Source of the DNA: Bin87 sp034423575 | GTDB lineage: Bacteria; Chloroflexota; Dehalococcoidia; Lucifugimonadales; UBA3495 | Direction: 5' to 3' | DNA: 64,000 bases | Assembly (NCBI GenBank): GCA_034423575.1 | Contig: DAOUIF010000028.1 | Location: forward strand, 70,160 to 134,159 | In this document: positions 8,362-16,277 of the stretch, piece by piece | Position numbering within the stretch: the first letter of the stretch is position 1 | How the letters are laid out: every line of letters starts with the position of its first letter | The notes under the pieces: generated by a model | Databases searched by the model: none | What the model saw: only the letters and a program-made list of their open reading frames with translations | What the model was told of the DNA's origin: nothing | Position numbers and translations under genes: made by a program

Positions 8362-8694
8362 CTAATCGTCGTCGTTGCTTGTATTGAAAACCCGCGCAGC
8401 AACCTCCGGCGTCAGCGAGACACCGGCCCTTTCCAGCTGCGCCTTGATGCGCTCGTGCTCCGCTCGCCGCACCTGTTCGGTCACCTGTTCCCGCACTTTC
8501 GCCAGGATTTCGGCTTTCTTCGCCTCTCGAATGGCTTTGCCTCTTTCAAACATCTTTCTCATCCAATCAAAGGTGGCGGCCAATGGCGCGATGAACGCCC
8601 AGTAGAGCTTGGTGACCAGTACCTCAAATCCATGGTACAGGGAATGCTTGCTCCCTGACCGCCATTGCAAAACGAACAGGCTCATGCAACCCAC
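8362..8694 (-). CDS. Hypothetical protein with one hydrophobic segment and a charged helix
   Basis: Up to 110 residues; the start is uncertain because no clear Shine-Dalgarno sequence precedes either Met near the N-terminus. A hydrophobic stretch (KLYWAFIAPLAATFDW, residues about 29-44) is followed by a long charged amphipathic helix (about residues 46-95, rich in Glu/Lys/Arg) that could be a coiled coil. The tail ends in Asn-Asp-Asp-Asp. It resembles no family I can name. The regular charge pattern argues that it is a real protein rather than a shadow. Confidence 0.5.
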   Translation of the reverse strand: MGCMSLFVLQWRSGSKHSLYHGFEVLVTKLYWAFIAPLAATFDWMRKMFERGKAIREAKKAEILAKVREQVTEQVRRAEHERIKAQLERAGVSLTPEVAARVFNTSNDDD

Positions 8695-8804
8695 AACGGA
8701 GAACCCGGTGGCCTGAACGCCGATATCTCGGTCACCAAGTTCTTCGGACGGTTACCCGGTATCCAGGCTTCCACTAGCCATTCGAGCCCGCAGGTGCGTC
8801 GCCT

Positions 8805-9944
8805 CTACCTGTCGACCCAGTTACCAACCAGATTGCTCAAACCTTTCCCAAACGCATCCCGCTGCCATTCCCTCACTTCGCCGTCGCCACCGCTCATTTC
8901 GCGTCCCAGGCGCTCCGGTCTCAGGGCGATCCTTTCCAGGCTGACGGTGGGCCAGACGTGGCTGACCGCCAGATCCAACTCTGCGCTCAACCTCGTCCGC
9001 CACTGCTTCAAGGCCTTCAGGCGCTCTCGCCCCTCCGGCGTCCATGGGTCGCCGCCGCGGTCCGGCCTGGGCGGCTTGGGGGCCTCCGGTCCGGTCATCC
9101 CCCGATCGATTGCCTCCACTAACTCACCGAAGCACCGGGATGCCAACATCCCTCCCACTCCCCGCGGTGGACTGCCACCGCACTGCGCCATCTCCAGCAG
9201 GTCGCCGTTGCTCGCCGCTTGGGTCGCGGGAACATCCCACGCGCAGGCCTTTCCGTCCCGGAAGGCGTATAACTCTTGCAGCACCGCCGCTTCCCGCGGG
9301 TTGAGGCTTTCCCATCCCTTCACCCGCCGGAACGCCGTCTCCAGCGGTTCTTCCTGCGGATGCCTCAGCGCCTCGATCCGCGCGCACTCTTCGCGCACCC
9401 ATCCGACGCGGCCCAGTTTGCCCAGTCGGTACTCCAGCTCATCCGCCAGCGGCAGTAAATGATGGACGTCGCTGGCCGCGTACTCCAGGGCCGGGCCCGA
9501 CAGCGGCCGTAGCCCCCAGTGCGACACCTGCAGTTTGGGGTCCTTGGCGATTCCTACCCCGCAGAATTCCTCCAGCACCGCTCCCAGGTTGGGTCTCGAT
9601 ACGCCCAGGAACCGCGCAGCCAGTCCGGTATCGAACAGGTTGCTGACTTCAAAGCCGAAATCACGGTCGAAGTAACGTATGTCCTCCTCGCAACCGTGCA
9701 TCACGATCGCCACGGCTTCGTCCGCCAGCAAGGCGCCCAGCGCCTCAAGATTCTTCACCGCCAAGGGGTCCAACAGGTACGTTCTGCGCCCGTCCGCGAT
9801 CTGTATCAGGCATATCCGTTCGCGGTACGCGAACCGGCCATTCCGCTCAGTATCCAGCGCCAATCGCGGTGCCTGACGCAACTCCTCCGCCACCGCGTCC
9901 CAATCGCTCTGCTCGCCAATATAACGATACTGATTCCGCAACAA
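8805..9944 (-). CDS. rnd: Ribonuclease D
   Basis: 379 residues with a TTG start at 9944 preceded by GGGG. The DEDDy 3'-5' exonuclease motifs are present: Exo I LALDTERNGRF near residue 29, Exo II MHGCEEDIRYFDRDFG near 83, and Exo III YAASDVHHLL near 159 with the conserved Tyr. HRDC-type helical domains follow (RVKGWESLNPREAAVLQELYAFRD and the C-terminal region), as in RNase D. It trims 3' ends of tRNA precursors and other stable RNAs. The length fits full-size RNase D (about 375 residues). It stands alone on the minus strand, divergent from the aldolase gene. Confidence 0.88.
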   Translation of the reverse strand: MLRNQYRYIGEQSDWDAVAEELRQAPRLALDTERNGRFAYRERICLIQIADGRRTYLLDPLAVKNLEALGALLADEAVAIVMHGCEEDIRYFDRDFGFEVSNLFDTGLAARFLGVSRPNLGAVLEEFCGVGIAKDPKLQVSHWGLRPLSGPALEYAASDVHHLLPLADELEYRLGKLGRVGWVREECARIEALRHPQEEPLETAFRRVKGWESLNPREAAVLQELYAFRDGKACAWDVPATQAASNGDLLEMAQCGGSPPRGVGGMLASRCFGELVEAIDRGMTGPEAPKPPRPDRGGDPWTPEGRERLKALKQWRTRLSAELDLAVSHVWPTVSLERIALRPERLGREMSGGDGEVREWQRDAFGKGLSNLVGNWVDR

Positions 9945-10033
9945 TTACCCCGGATAACGCCATTAAATCGATCCTTGTGATCGCCCCCAGTGTAGCACAC
10001 CTGGCCGACGCCGGATCGTCTCGATTGACTGCG

Positions 10034-10042
10034 TGCTATACT
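10034..10042 (+). promoter_or_regulatory. Extended -10 promoter for the aldolase gene
   Basis: TGCTATACT has the extended -10 form (TGnTATAnT). It lies 35 bases before ATG 10078, with the AAGGAG ribosome-binding site at 10061-10066 between them. No good -35 box is seen at the usual spacing. Confidence 0.45.
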
Positions 10043-10077
10043 CGCGGAACATCCCACCGCAAGGAGCGATCCACCCC

Positions 10078-10860
10078 ATGAGCGGCGCAGACCTCAAGCA
10101 TACCCTCCAGCAGGGCGGCCGTATCTTCGGCACCATGATCAGCATCAACCGCAGCCCGCGCTGGATCCCCGTACTCGATGGCGTCGGCCTCGACTATGTC
10201 ATTATCGACACCGAGCACAGTCCTCGTGGCCGCGGCGAGTTGGGCGACTACCTGACCATGTTCAACACCATCAGCGTCGTGCCCATTGTTCGCATCCCCA
10301 TCCCCGACTCCCACTACGTCACCATGGCCATTGACGCCGGCGCCCAGGGGATCCTCGCTCCCTACTGCGAGACCGTCGACCAGGTGCGCGAGGTCGTTAA
10401 AGCGGCCAAGTTCCGCCCCCTCAAGGGCGCCGCCGCCGAGGAGGCCCTGGAGTCGGGCTCGTTCCCCAGCGACGCCAGTCAGGATTATCTTGCGGCGCGC
10501 AACCGCGACAACATATGCATCATCGGCATTGAGAGCCAGGCCGCCGTCGACAATCTGGATGCCATCCTCTCCGTGCCCCACATCGACGCCATCTTCGTCG
10601 GTCCCAACGACATGAGCATCTCTCTGGGCGTCCCTGACGACTACGCCCAGGAGATCTACAAGACCACCGTCAAAGGCATCATCGACAAATGCGAGGCCCT
10701 GGGCCTGCCCACGCTCGTCCATCACCAGACTCCCGAACTCTCGGAATACTGGATCGAGCAGGGAGCCCGATTCGTCCTGCACGGCACGGACCGCCGCGCC
10801 CTCGCCGAGGGCTTCCGCACCGAGTTCACCCGCCTCCGCGACAAGGCCGCTTCAGTGTGA
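10078..10860 (+). CDS. HpcH/HpaI-family aldolase (2-keto-3-deoxy acid aldolase)
   Basis: 260 residues from ATG 10078 (AAGGAG 11 bases upstream). The class II pyruvate-aldolase signatures are in order: GLDYVIIDTEHSPRG near residue 40, the metal and substrate region GAQGILAPYCET near 95, and IESQAAVDNLDAIL followed by DAIFVGPNDMSISLG near 165. These enzymes are metal-dependent and cleave 4-hydroxy-2-oxoacids to pyruvate plus an aldehyde, as in 4-hydroxyphenylacetate or sugar-acid breakdown. The substrate is not determined by the sequence. It is a single-gene unit ended by the hairpin at 10895-10922. Confidence 0.87.
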   Translation: MSGADLKHTLQQGGRIFGTMISINRSPRWIPVLDGVGLDYVIIDTEHSPRGRGELGDYLTMFNTISVVPIVRIPIPDSHYVTMAIDAGAQGILAPYCETVDQVREVVKAAKFRPLKGAAAEEALESGSFPSDASQDYLAARNRDNICIIGIESQAAVDNLDAILSVPHIDAIFVGPNDMSISLGVPDDYAQEIYKTTVKGIIDKCEALGLPTLVHHQTPELSEYWIEQGARFVLHGTDRRALAEGFRTEFTRLRDKAASV

Positions 10861-10894
10861 AACCAGGCGGGCGCAGCACGCACGGACAAAAATT

Positions 10895-10922
10895 CGTAGG
10901 GGCGAACCAATTCGCCCCTACG
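10895..10922 (+). terminator. Perfect 12-bp hairpin, terminator or mobile GTAGGGGCGAA repeat
   Basis: CGTAGGGGCGAA and TTCGCCCCTACG pair perfectly over 12 bp with a 4-base loop (CCAA), and TTGCTTTC follows. The position after the aldolase stop suits a terminator. GTAGGGGCGAA palindromes also occur as dispersed repeats in many environmental genomes, so it may be both. Confidence 0.6.
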
Positions 10923-10977
10923 TTGCTTTCTACCGCGCTGGCGCGTTCGGCCGCACGGTGCATGTCTCCGTATCAAC

Positions 10978-11003
10978 TCCCATCCTGTTTATCCTGTTCA
11001 TCC
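10978..11003. repeat. ATCCTGTT(T/C)ATCC-type micro-repeat
   Basis: The stretch contains CATCCTGTTTATCCTG followed by TTCATCC, a short tandem motif. A related, more diverged run lies at 59698-59761. Both are in intergenic DNA next to other repeats. Function unknown. Confidence 0.4.
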
Positions 11004-11012
11004 ATGCAATAG

Positions 11013-11297
11013 CTAATTTCGCGAGCTGCCTTCCCAGCGCTCCCGTAGGGACGCGATATAGACCTTCTCGTACTCCCCGTGGTGCCCGTTCGCCGGATCG
11101 TCCGCCAGTCTTTCCGCCCACATGTACTCGACGTCAGCCCATACGATGGGAAACTTGGGCTGATCGAAAAACGCCGCCACCGCGTCGAACGGCGATGTCC
11201 CTTCCATGTACCCCAGCATCTGGAAGTTGTCGTACAGGTTCCCCTGTTCCGACATGAACCGCCCCCGCATCGCTGCCATGATCATGTAGTTCGCCAT
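11013..11297 (-). CDS. Small conserved-looking hypothetical protein
   Basis: 94 residues, acidic and aromatic-rich, with a GGAAGG ribosome-binding site close before ATG 11297. It has no membrane segment or metal motif. Residues about 28-60 (LGYMEGTSPFDAVAAFFDQ, then FPIVWADVEYMWAERL) look like a compact helical domain. The good ribosome-binding site and balanced composition make it a credible gene. I do not recognise the family. It is flanked on both sides by dispersed repeats. Confidence 0.6.
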   Translation of the reverse strand: MANYMIMAAMRGRFMSEQGNLYDNFQMLGYMEGTSPFDAVAAFFDQPKFPIVWADVEYMWAERLADDPANGHHGEYEKVYIASLRERWEGSSRN

Positions 11298-11352
11298 GAT
11301 CCTTCCAACCTAAAGTTCCCCAAAATACATCAAGGAAAGCAACCCACCGATA

Positions 11353-11427
11353 GTCATCACCAGCGCGGCGTGGCAATCTCGTGGTTCTTGAAACCAGTGT
11401 CATTGCGAGCGCAGCGTAGCAATCTCG
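11353..11427. repeat. Two direct copies of a 29-bp GTCATTGCGAGC-type repeat
   Basis: Copy A (11353-11381) and copy B (11399-11427) are 29 bases each, end in GCAATCTCG, and differ at five positions by eye. Copy B begins GTCATTGCGAGCGCAGCG, the form of a dispersed element seen in many bacterial genomes. They sit immediately downstream of the thiolase stop, a usual place for REP-like elements. Confidence 0.65.
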
Positions 11428-11437
11428 ACTTGGCTTG

Positions 11438-12592
11438 CTACCGCGTCAGGATGTGCACCGTCGTCACGTCCCCGGCGCCGGAGCACTGCGCCACGCCGAC
11501 CCGGGCGTTCTCCACCTGTCTTGGCCCGGCCTCCCCACGAAGCTGCATGACCGTCTCGTGTACCATGCGGATCCCGCTGGCCCCGAAGGGATGGCCCATA
11601 GCCAGCAGGCCACCGTCGGTGTTCACCGGAATGTCGCCCCCTAACGCTGTGCGACCCTCTTCAGTGGCGCGCCAGGCTTCTCCAATGGGCGTTAGATGCA
11701 GCGCCTCGATCTGCTGCAGCTCTCCGATGGTCGCGGCGTCATGGACCTGCGCGATGTCAACGTCCTCAGGGCCGATGCCCGCCATCTCGTATGCCTGCAG
11801 CGCCGCCGGCTCCGTGCGGTACGGGCTGAAGGCCGAATGGTCGCTGCCCCGCCCGTTATAGTTGCCCGAGGTCAACGCGGCCGCCGCGATCCGGATAGCC
11901 CGACCGCGATCAACGCCGTAGGTGTCCAGCGCGTCCGCCGCGCAGAGCACCGCCGCTGCGCCGCCCTCGCTGGTCGGGCAGCACTGGTACAACGTCAGCG
12001 GGTCCGCTATCAGCCTCGAGTTCAAGACATCCTCCACCGAGTACGTCTCCTTGCGGTGGGCGTAGGGGTTCATCGACGCCGCCTGCCTCGCCTTCACTGA
12101 CACCTGCGCCAGCGCCGACGCCGGGGCCCCGGTCTCCTCCATGTACCGTTTCGCACGAAGCGCGTATCCGGCCATCATGTGGTCGCCGCCGATGTAGCGC
12201 GCGGGGCTATTCTCCGCGGTCACCGTCACCGGCCCGCTGGGCACCTTCTCGGCCCCGAACGCCAACGCCAGGTCGAACACGCCCGACGTGATCCCCCAAT
12301 ACGCCTGCCAGAAAGCCGTCGATCCGCTGGAGCACGCGTTCTCCACGTTGATGATCGGCACGCCCGTCAGCCCGAGCTGGGCCAGCGTGGTCTCGCCAAT
12401 CGACATCCCGTGGTAGTACACGTGGCCGAAATACGCCACCGGTATCGCAGACCACGGCACTCCCGAATCTTGCAGCGCGTCTACCACCGCGTCCCGCGCC
12501 AGGTCCGACAAGTTCTGATCAGGAAACCTCCCGAAGGCGTGCAACCCTACGCCCACCACCATCACGTCCCGTCCCGGCCGAAACTGCGTCAT
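11438..12592 (-). CDS. Thiolase-family protein (acetyl-CoA acetyltransferase / lipid-transfer type)
   Basis: 384 residues from ATG 12592, chosen for the GGAGG eight bases upstream. The N-terminal catalytic Cys lies in NVENACSSGSTAFWQAY near residue 84. The C-terminal part has the second active-site region (NTDGGLLAMGHPFGASGIRMVHE; His near 335) and QCSGAGDVTTVHIL near the end, where canonical thiolases have a C-x-G-x-G Cys. Together with the DUF35 protein encoded just upstream (71 bases), it matches the thiolase/DUF35 pairs of the SCP-x/nonspecific lipid-transfer type, which cleave or form beta-ketoacyl-CoA in fatty-acid or sterol side-chain breakdown. Confidence 0.83.
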   Translation of the reverse strand: MTQFRPGRDVMVVGVGLHAFGRFPDQNLSDLARDAVVDALQDSGVPWSAIPVAYFGHVYYHGMSIGETTLAQLGLTGVPIINVENACSSGSTAFWQAYWGITSGVFDLALAFGAEKVPSGPVTVTAENSPARYIGGDHMMAGYALRAKRYMEETGAPASALAQVSVKARQAASMNPYAHRKETYSVEDVLNSRLIADPLTLYQCCPTSEGGAAAVLCAADALDTYGVDRGRAIRIAAAALTSGNYNGRGSDHSAFSPYRTEPAALQAYEMAGIGPEDVDIAQVHDAATIGELQQIEALHLTPIGEAWRATEEGRTALGGDIPVNTDGGLLAMGHPFGASGIRMVHETVMQLRGEAGPRQVENARVGVAQCSGAGDVTTVHILTR

Positions 12593-12662
12593 TATTCCTC
12601 CATTTCCGGGCCATTGCCCAGGGAGCACCGGTCGGCACTGCAAAAGGGCGGCGCCATCACCG

Positions 12663-13070
12663 CTACGCCGGTCGCCATTTGTATACTACGCGCTCCGAGT
12701 TTGCCACACCTTCCATTTCCACCGGCTGCAAAGCCAGGGCAACCGACATTCCAACCTTCAGGTCTCCGTGGTCGCAGTCGATCACCTCGGCCAGTACGTG
12801 CGGCCCTTCCGGCAATTCCACCTCGCCCAGCACGTACGGCACCTGACCCGGCCAGCCGGGAGGCGGCACTCTCACAATTGTGTAGCTGAACAACGTTCCC
12901 TGCTGCGCCAGTTCGACCGCTTCGAGGTCGGAAGACGTACACGACTGGCAGAACGTCGCTGGGCCGAACACGTACACGCCGCACTGTCGGCACCGCATCC
13001 CCAATAACACGCCGCGCTCACCGTTTTCATCGGTCAGCCGAAGGCACTTTTCATCTACTGAAACGACCAT
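12663..13070 (-). CDS. DUF35 (rubredoxin-like zinc ribbon + OB-fold) acyl-CoA-associated protein
   Basis: 135 residues if it starts at ATG 13070; a GTG at 13133 abutting GGGAG would add 21 residues, and neither has an ideal ribosome-binding site. A four-Cys zinc ribbon (MRCRQCG...FCQSC) is followed by an OB-fold (LAQQGTLFSYTIVRVPPPGWPGQVPYVLG, then GPHVLAEV and GMSVALAL). DUF35 proteins bind CoA-type substrates and partner with thiolases or lipid-transfer proteins. The gene directly precedes a thiolase on the same strand, which supports that role. Confidence 0.8.
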   Translation of the reverse strand: MVVSVDEKCLRLTDENGERGVLLGMRCRQCGVYVFGPATFCQSCTSSDLEAVELAQQGTLFSYTIVRVPPPGWPGQVPYVLGEVELPEGPHVLAEVIDCDHGDLKVGMSVALALQPVEMEGVANSERVVYKWRPA

Positions 13071-13259
13071 AAACTTGACTGGACCCGTCGCTTTTGATTG
13101 CTGCGTTGCTGACACAACCCGGCCGCAGTCCACTCCCTTTTTGCTTTGAGGTCACATGCTAACTCACGGCCTCAGTCTGCGCCACATCCGGGGGCTCGTT
13201 ATCCCAACCGGCTGCCGCCCAAAACCGTTGCGGCGAGGGCGACGAGCGTGATGGAAATG

Positions 13260-13288
13260 TTGACTGTCTCATCAGAGGAGTGTATCGT
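13260..13288 (+). promoter_or_regulatory. Sigma-70-like promoter of the peptide transporter
   Basis: TTGACT (13260-13265) and TATCGT (13283-13288) are exactly 17 bases apart, with TG just before the -10 box. They lie about 55 bases before the ATG of the binding-protein gene. Confidence 0.5.
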
Positions 13289-13342
13289 CCGTCCTTAGTG
13301 TGCCCGACGCGGCGCCAACGCGTTGGGGTTTGGAGGTACTCT

Positions 13343-15208
13343 ATGGCATTTAAGGCAATCTGCCTCGGTTCATTGACGTTGTCCCTTGCGCTGGTCCTGG
13401 CTTGCGGAGGAACCGCGGCTCCTTCTGGGCCTCAGATCGTCGAGGTTACGCGCGTCGTGACCGAGCAGGTCGAGGTTGAAAAGGTAGTCACCGAACAGGT
13501 TGAGGTCGAGAAGGAAGTCGAAAAGGTGGTGGAAAAAGAGGTTGAGGTAATCAAGGAAGTGTTGGTGGTTGCCACGCCGGTGCCGCCGGTCGAAGGCGTC
13601 GTCCGCACTGGAGACCCCGAGGGGACGCTCACCGTCGCCCTTGAAAACCTCGGCGCGCAAGTCACCGACCCAATCCTGCAAGGCCGCGCCGGTCACGCCC
13701 AATATCAGGCGCCCATCTACGACGCTCTCCTTGGGTTCAACTATGAGTCCCAGTACGGCGGCGTCGGCCCGGGAGTGGCACAGGAATGGGGAATCGACCC
13801 CGACGGCAATAGCTGGACGTTCAATATCGCTCCGGGCTTGGTGTTCCACAACGGCGAAGTCCTGGACGCGAACGACGTGAAGTTCAGCCTCGAACGCACC
13901 ATGTACCACGACGAAAGCGTCGTGGGCGACGGCAACCGCCTCAACCGGCAGCTCAGACAGCCGTCCGAGGAAGCCATCGAGGTCATCGATGACCTGACCC
14001 TGCGAATGCACACCGATGGACCTAAGCCTCATTTCTGGAGCCTGCTCACCCGGGCGGTGTTCCAGGGTGGCCAGATCATGCCGGAGGACTATATCGAGTC
14101 CGTGGGCGATGACGGCTTCCGCGCGGAGCCCATAGGCAGCGGCCCCTGGATGTACGCCGAGCACTCCGTGGGCGACTACTTCCGGTACGAAGCCTTCGAC
14201 AAGTCCCACCGCGGCATCCCCCACTACGCCAACCTGAGCCTGCTGCTGGTGCCCGAAGAGAGCACCAAGCTGGCCATGGTACGCACCGGCCAGGCCGACC
14301 TCATCGACCTGGTGCCGGAATCCGCTCCTGAGGTGGAAGCCGCTGGCGCACAGCTGACGGTTATCGAGGGCGTGGGCATGTTCATCTACCAGTTCTGGGG
14401 GCTCTACTGGCCCGAGGCCGATGCCCTGCCCATCGGCGATATTCGGGTTCGCCAGGCCATGTCCCTGGCCATCAATCGCCAGGACATCATAGACTTCACC
14501 TTGAACGGCTATGGCCGGCCATCCATGCCCTTTGCAACTTTCCCCACCAGCGTGGACGTGGACGTGCCTCGTTGGCAGAAGTGGAGCGAAGAAGCCCTGG
14601 TGTACGATCCGGACCGCGCCAAAGCCCTGCTTGCTGAAGCCGGGTATGCCGACGGGTTCGAGGTTACCTTCTGGAGCACCAACTTCTCCGGCACGCCGTA
14701 CATGAATGATCTCAGCCAGGCCGTCACCGGCTTCTGGGAAGAGATCGGCATCAAGTCCGACCTGAAAATCGTTGAAGGTGGCGTGTTCAGCCCCATGACC
14801 CGGCGGCCGAGCCACGATGAATGGGGCGAGGGTTTCAACGGAGCCGTGACCATCTACCGTAACGCGGGCCGGCCCTTGCCGGTGCCTCGGTATCAGTCCA
14901 CTTTCCACCCGGACAGCAACCACGTGGCATTCGGCGATCGCGACAGTCTGACGCCGGTGGGAGAGGAATATTTGAGGCTCCACGAGATCGCCATCTCCGA
15001 GCGCGACGATGCCAAGCGAGCCGAGGCTACCAATGGCATCCTCCAACTGGTGGCCGACCAGTGGATCGGTGTCCCCATCGTCCAGGGCGTCAGCCTGTAC
15101 GCCTCCAATCCGGAAACCGTCGGACGCTGGCAGGGCATCTACGGTCGCGGGGAGCTTGGCGATGTCTTCCATCGCATCCCCCATGCCGAGGGTAATCCCT
15201 GGCAGTAG
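13343..15208 (+). CDS. ABC-transporter substrate-binding lipoprotein, family 5 (peptide/nickel type)
   Basis: 621 residues from ATG 13343 (GGAGG upstream). A lipoprotein signal ends in LVLAC with Cys21 as the lipidated residue. Residues about 34-75 form a charged repeat of E-V/V-E-K-V units (VTEQVEVEKVV and similar), a tether common in Chloroflexota binding proteins. The mature domain has the family 5 fold: PTQ-type start, YESQYGGVGPGVAQEWGIDPDG, FHNGEVLDANDVKFSLERTM, and IRVRQAMSLAINRQDII. It captures peptides or similar solutes outside the membrane and passes them to the two permeases encoded next. The charged repeat is long enough to act as a stalk. Confidence 0.88.
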   Translation: MAFKAICLGSLTLSLALVLACGGTAAPSGPQIVEVTRVVTEQVEVEKVVTEQVEVEKEVEKVVEKEVEVIKEVLVVATPVPPVEGVVRTGDPEGTLTVALENLGAQVTDPILQGRAGHAQYQAPIYDALLGFNYESQYGGVGPGVAQEWGIDPDGNSWTFNIAPGLVFHNGEVLDANDVKFSLERTMYHDESVVGDGNRLNRQLRQPSEEAIEVIDDLTLRMHTDGPKPHFWSLLTRAVFQGGQIMPEDYIESVGDDGFRAEPIGSGPWMYAEHSVGDYFRYEAFDKSHRGIPHYANLSLLLVPEESTKLAMVRTGQADLIDLVPESAPEVEAAGAQLTVIEGVGMFIYQFWGLYWPEADALPIGDIRVRQAMSLAINRQDIIDFTLNGYGRPSMPFATFPTSVDVDVPRWQKWSEEALVYDPDRAKALLAEAGYADGFEVTFWSTNFSGTPYMNDLSQAVTGFWEEIGIKSDLKIVEGGVFSPMTRRPSHDEWGEGFNGAVTIYRNAGRPLPVPRYQSTFHPDSNHVAFGDRDSLTPVGEEYLRLHEIAISERDDAKRAEATNGILQLVADQWIGVPIVQGVSLYASNPETVGRWQGIYGRGELGDVFHRIPHAEGNPWQ

Positions 15209-15228
15209 CCAGCTCTGAACCTCCAGTT

Positions 15229-15283
15229 TCAGGGGTAGCGCGCCCTCCCGGGCACGAACCGGGAACCTTGGTGCCGCCCCTGA
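15229..15283 (+). promoter_or_regulatory. Stem-loop between binding protein and permease genes
   Basis: An inner hairpin TCCCGG/CCGGGA (15246-15264) is enclosed by an outer pair TCAGGGG/CCCCTGA (15229-15235 and 15277-15283). Hairpins here commonly protect or attenuate transcripts so that the binding protein is made in excess over the permeases. No T run follows, so a full terminator is unlikely. Confidence 0.4.
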
Positions 15284-15352
15284 CCCATAGCACTCTTCGC
15301 GCCGGGAACTGGCCGAACCGCCCGGCGCGAAACATTCTCTGAGGTCGGGGAT

Positions 15353-16270
15353 TTGCAAAAATACATCCTCAACCGGCTGTTGCAGGGCATCGTCCTGCTT
15401 TTCATAGTCGCTCTGATCGTGTTCGCCCTCGCCCGGGCGACCGGAAATCCGGCGGACCTCATGGTCCCCGAGGACGCCACCGAGGAAGAGCGCCAGTTCA
15501 TTGAGCGGAACCTGGGGCTGGACCGTCCGTACCACGTCCAGCTCTTCGTGTTTCTGACCGGCATCGTCCGCGGCGACTTCGGCGACTCGCTCGTTTACAA
15601 GAAGCCGGCGGCCGAGCTCTTCTTCGAGCGCCTTCCGAATACGCTCAAGCTGCTGCCTCTCTCGATGGCCATAGCGGTGGGCGTCGCCATCCCGTTGGGG
15701 GTTATCGCGGCCGTCAAACGCGGAACCTGGATCGACCAGGTGGCCGGCGCCATCGCGGTGTTCGGCGTGGCCACTCCCAATTTTTGGATTGCCATCGTCT
15801 GCATCTACATCTTCAGCGTGTGGCTGGACGTTCTCCCACCTGGGAGAATGGGCGGACCCGCGCACTACATCTTGCCCGCCTTCACCTTGGGCACGTTCTC
15901 CATAGCCGGGATTATGCGGCTAATCCGTTCCAGTATGCTTGAAGTGCTGGATACCGAGTACGTCAAGCTCGCCCGGATCAAGGGTTTGCAGGAGTGGAAG
16001 GTCTTCTGGAAGCACTGCCTGCGCAACGCCCTGATCCCAGTGCTGACCCTCTTCGGCGTGTTTGTCGGCGGGTTCGTCACTGGCGCCATCGTCACCGAGA
16101 CCGTGTTCGCCTGGCCGGGCATTGGCCGTCTCACCATCGACGCGGTGGCGCAACGCGACTTTCCGCTGCTGCAGGCGGTGATCCTGCTGGACGCAGTGAT
16201 AATCCTCGGCGTCAATCTTGTAGTTGATATCCTCTACGCCTACATCAATCCCAGGATTCGGTACGATTAG
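15353..16270 (+). CDS. ABC-transporter permease, DppB/OppB type
   Basis: 305 residues with a TTG start at 15353 preceded by GAGG. It begins with the characteristic N-terminus KYILNRLLQGIVLLFIVALIV and has about six membrane segments. The periplasmic region DLMVPEDATEEERQFIERNLGLDRP and the cytoplasmic EAA loop (LEVLDTEYVKLARIKGLQEWKVFWKHCLRN) are typical of the peptide/nickel permease family. It forms the transmembrane pore with the next gene product. No ATPase genes follow within the window, so the importer must use ATPases encoded elsewhere. Confidence 0.9.
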   Translation: MQKYILNRLLQGIVLLFIVALIVFALARATGNPADLMVPEDATEEERQFIERNLGLDRPYHVQLFVFLTGIVRGDFGDSLVYKKPAAELFFERLPNTLKLLPLSMAIAVGVAIPLGVIAAVKRGTWIDQVAGAIAVFGVATPNFWIAIVCIYIFSVWLDVLPPGRMGGPAHYILPAFTLGTFSIAGIMRLIRSSMLEVLDTEYVKLARIKGLQEWKVFWKHCLRNALIPVLTLFGVFVGGFVTGAIVTETVFAWPGIGRLTIDAVAQRDFPLLQAVILLDAVIILGVNLVVDILYAYINPRIRYD

Positions 16271-16277
16271 GAGCGCT

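Noticed and set aside
13370..15865. 831-codon minus-strand open frame opposite the binding-protein gene
   Set aside because: It is the complement of a clear SBP gene, with low-complexity composition and no domain; high GC produces long antisense frames.
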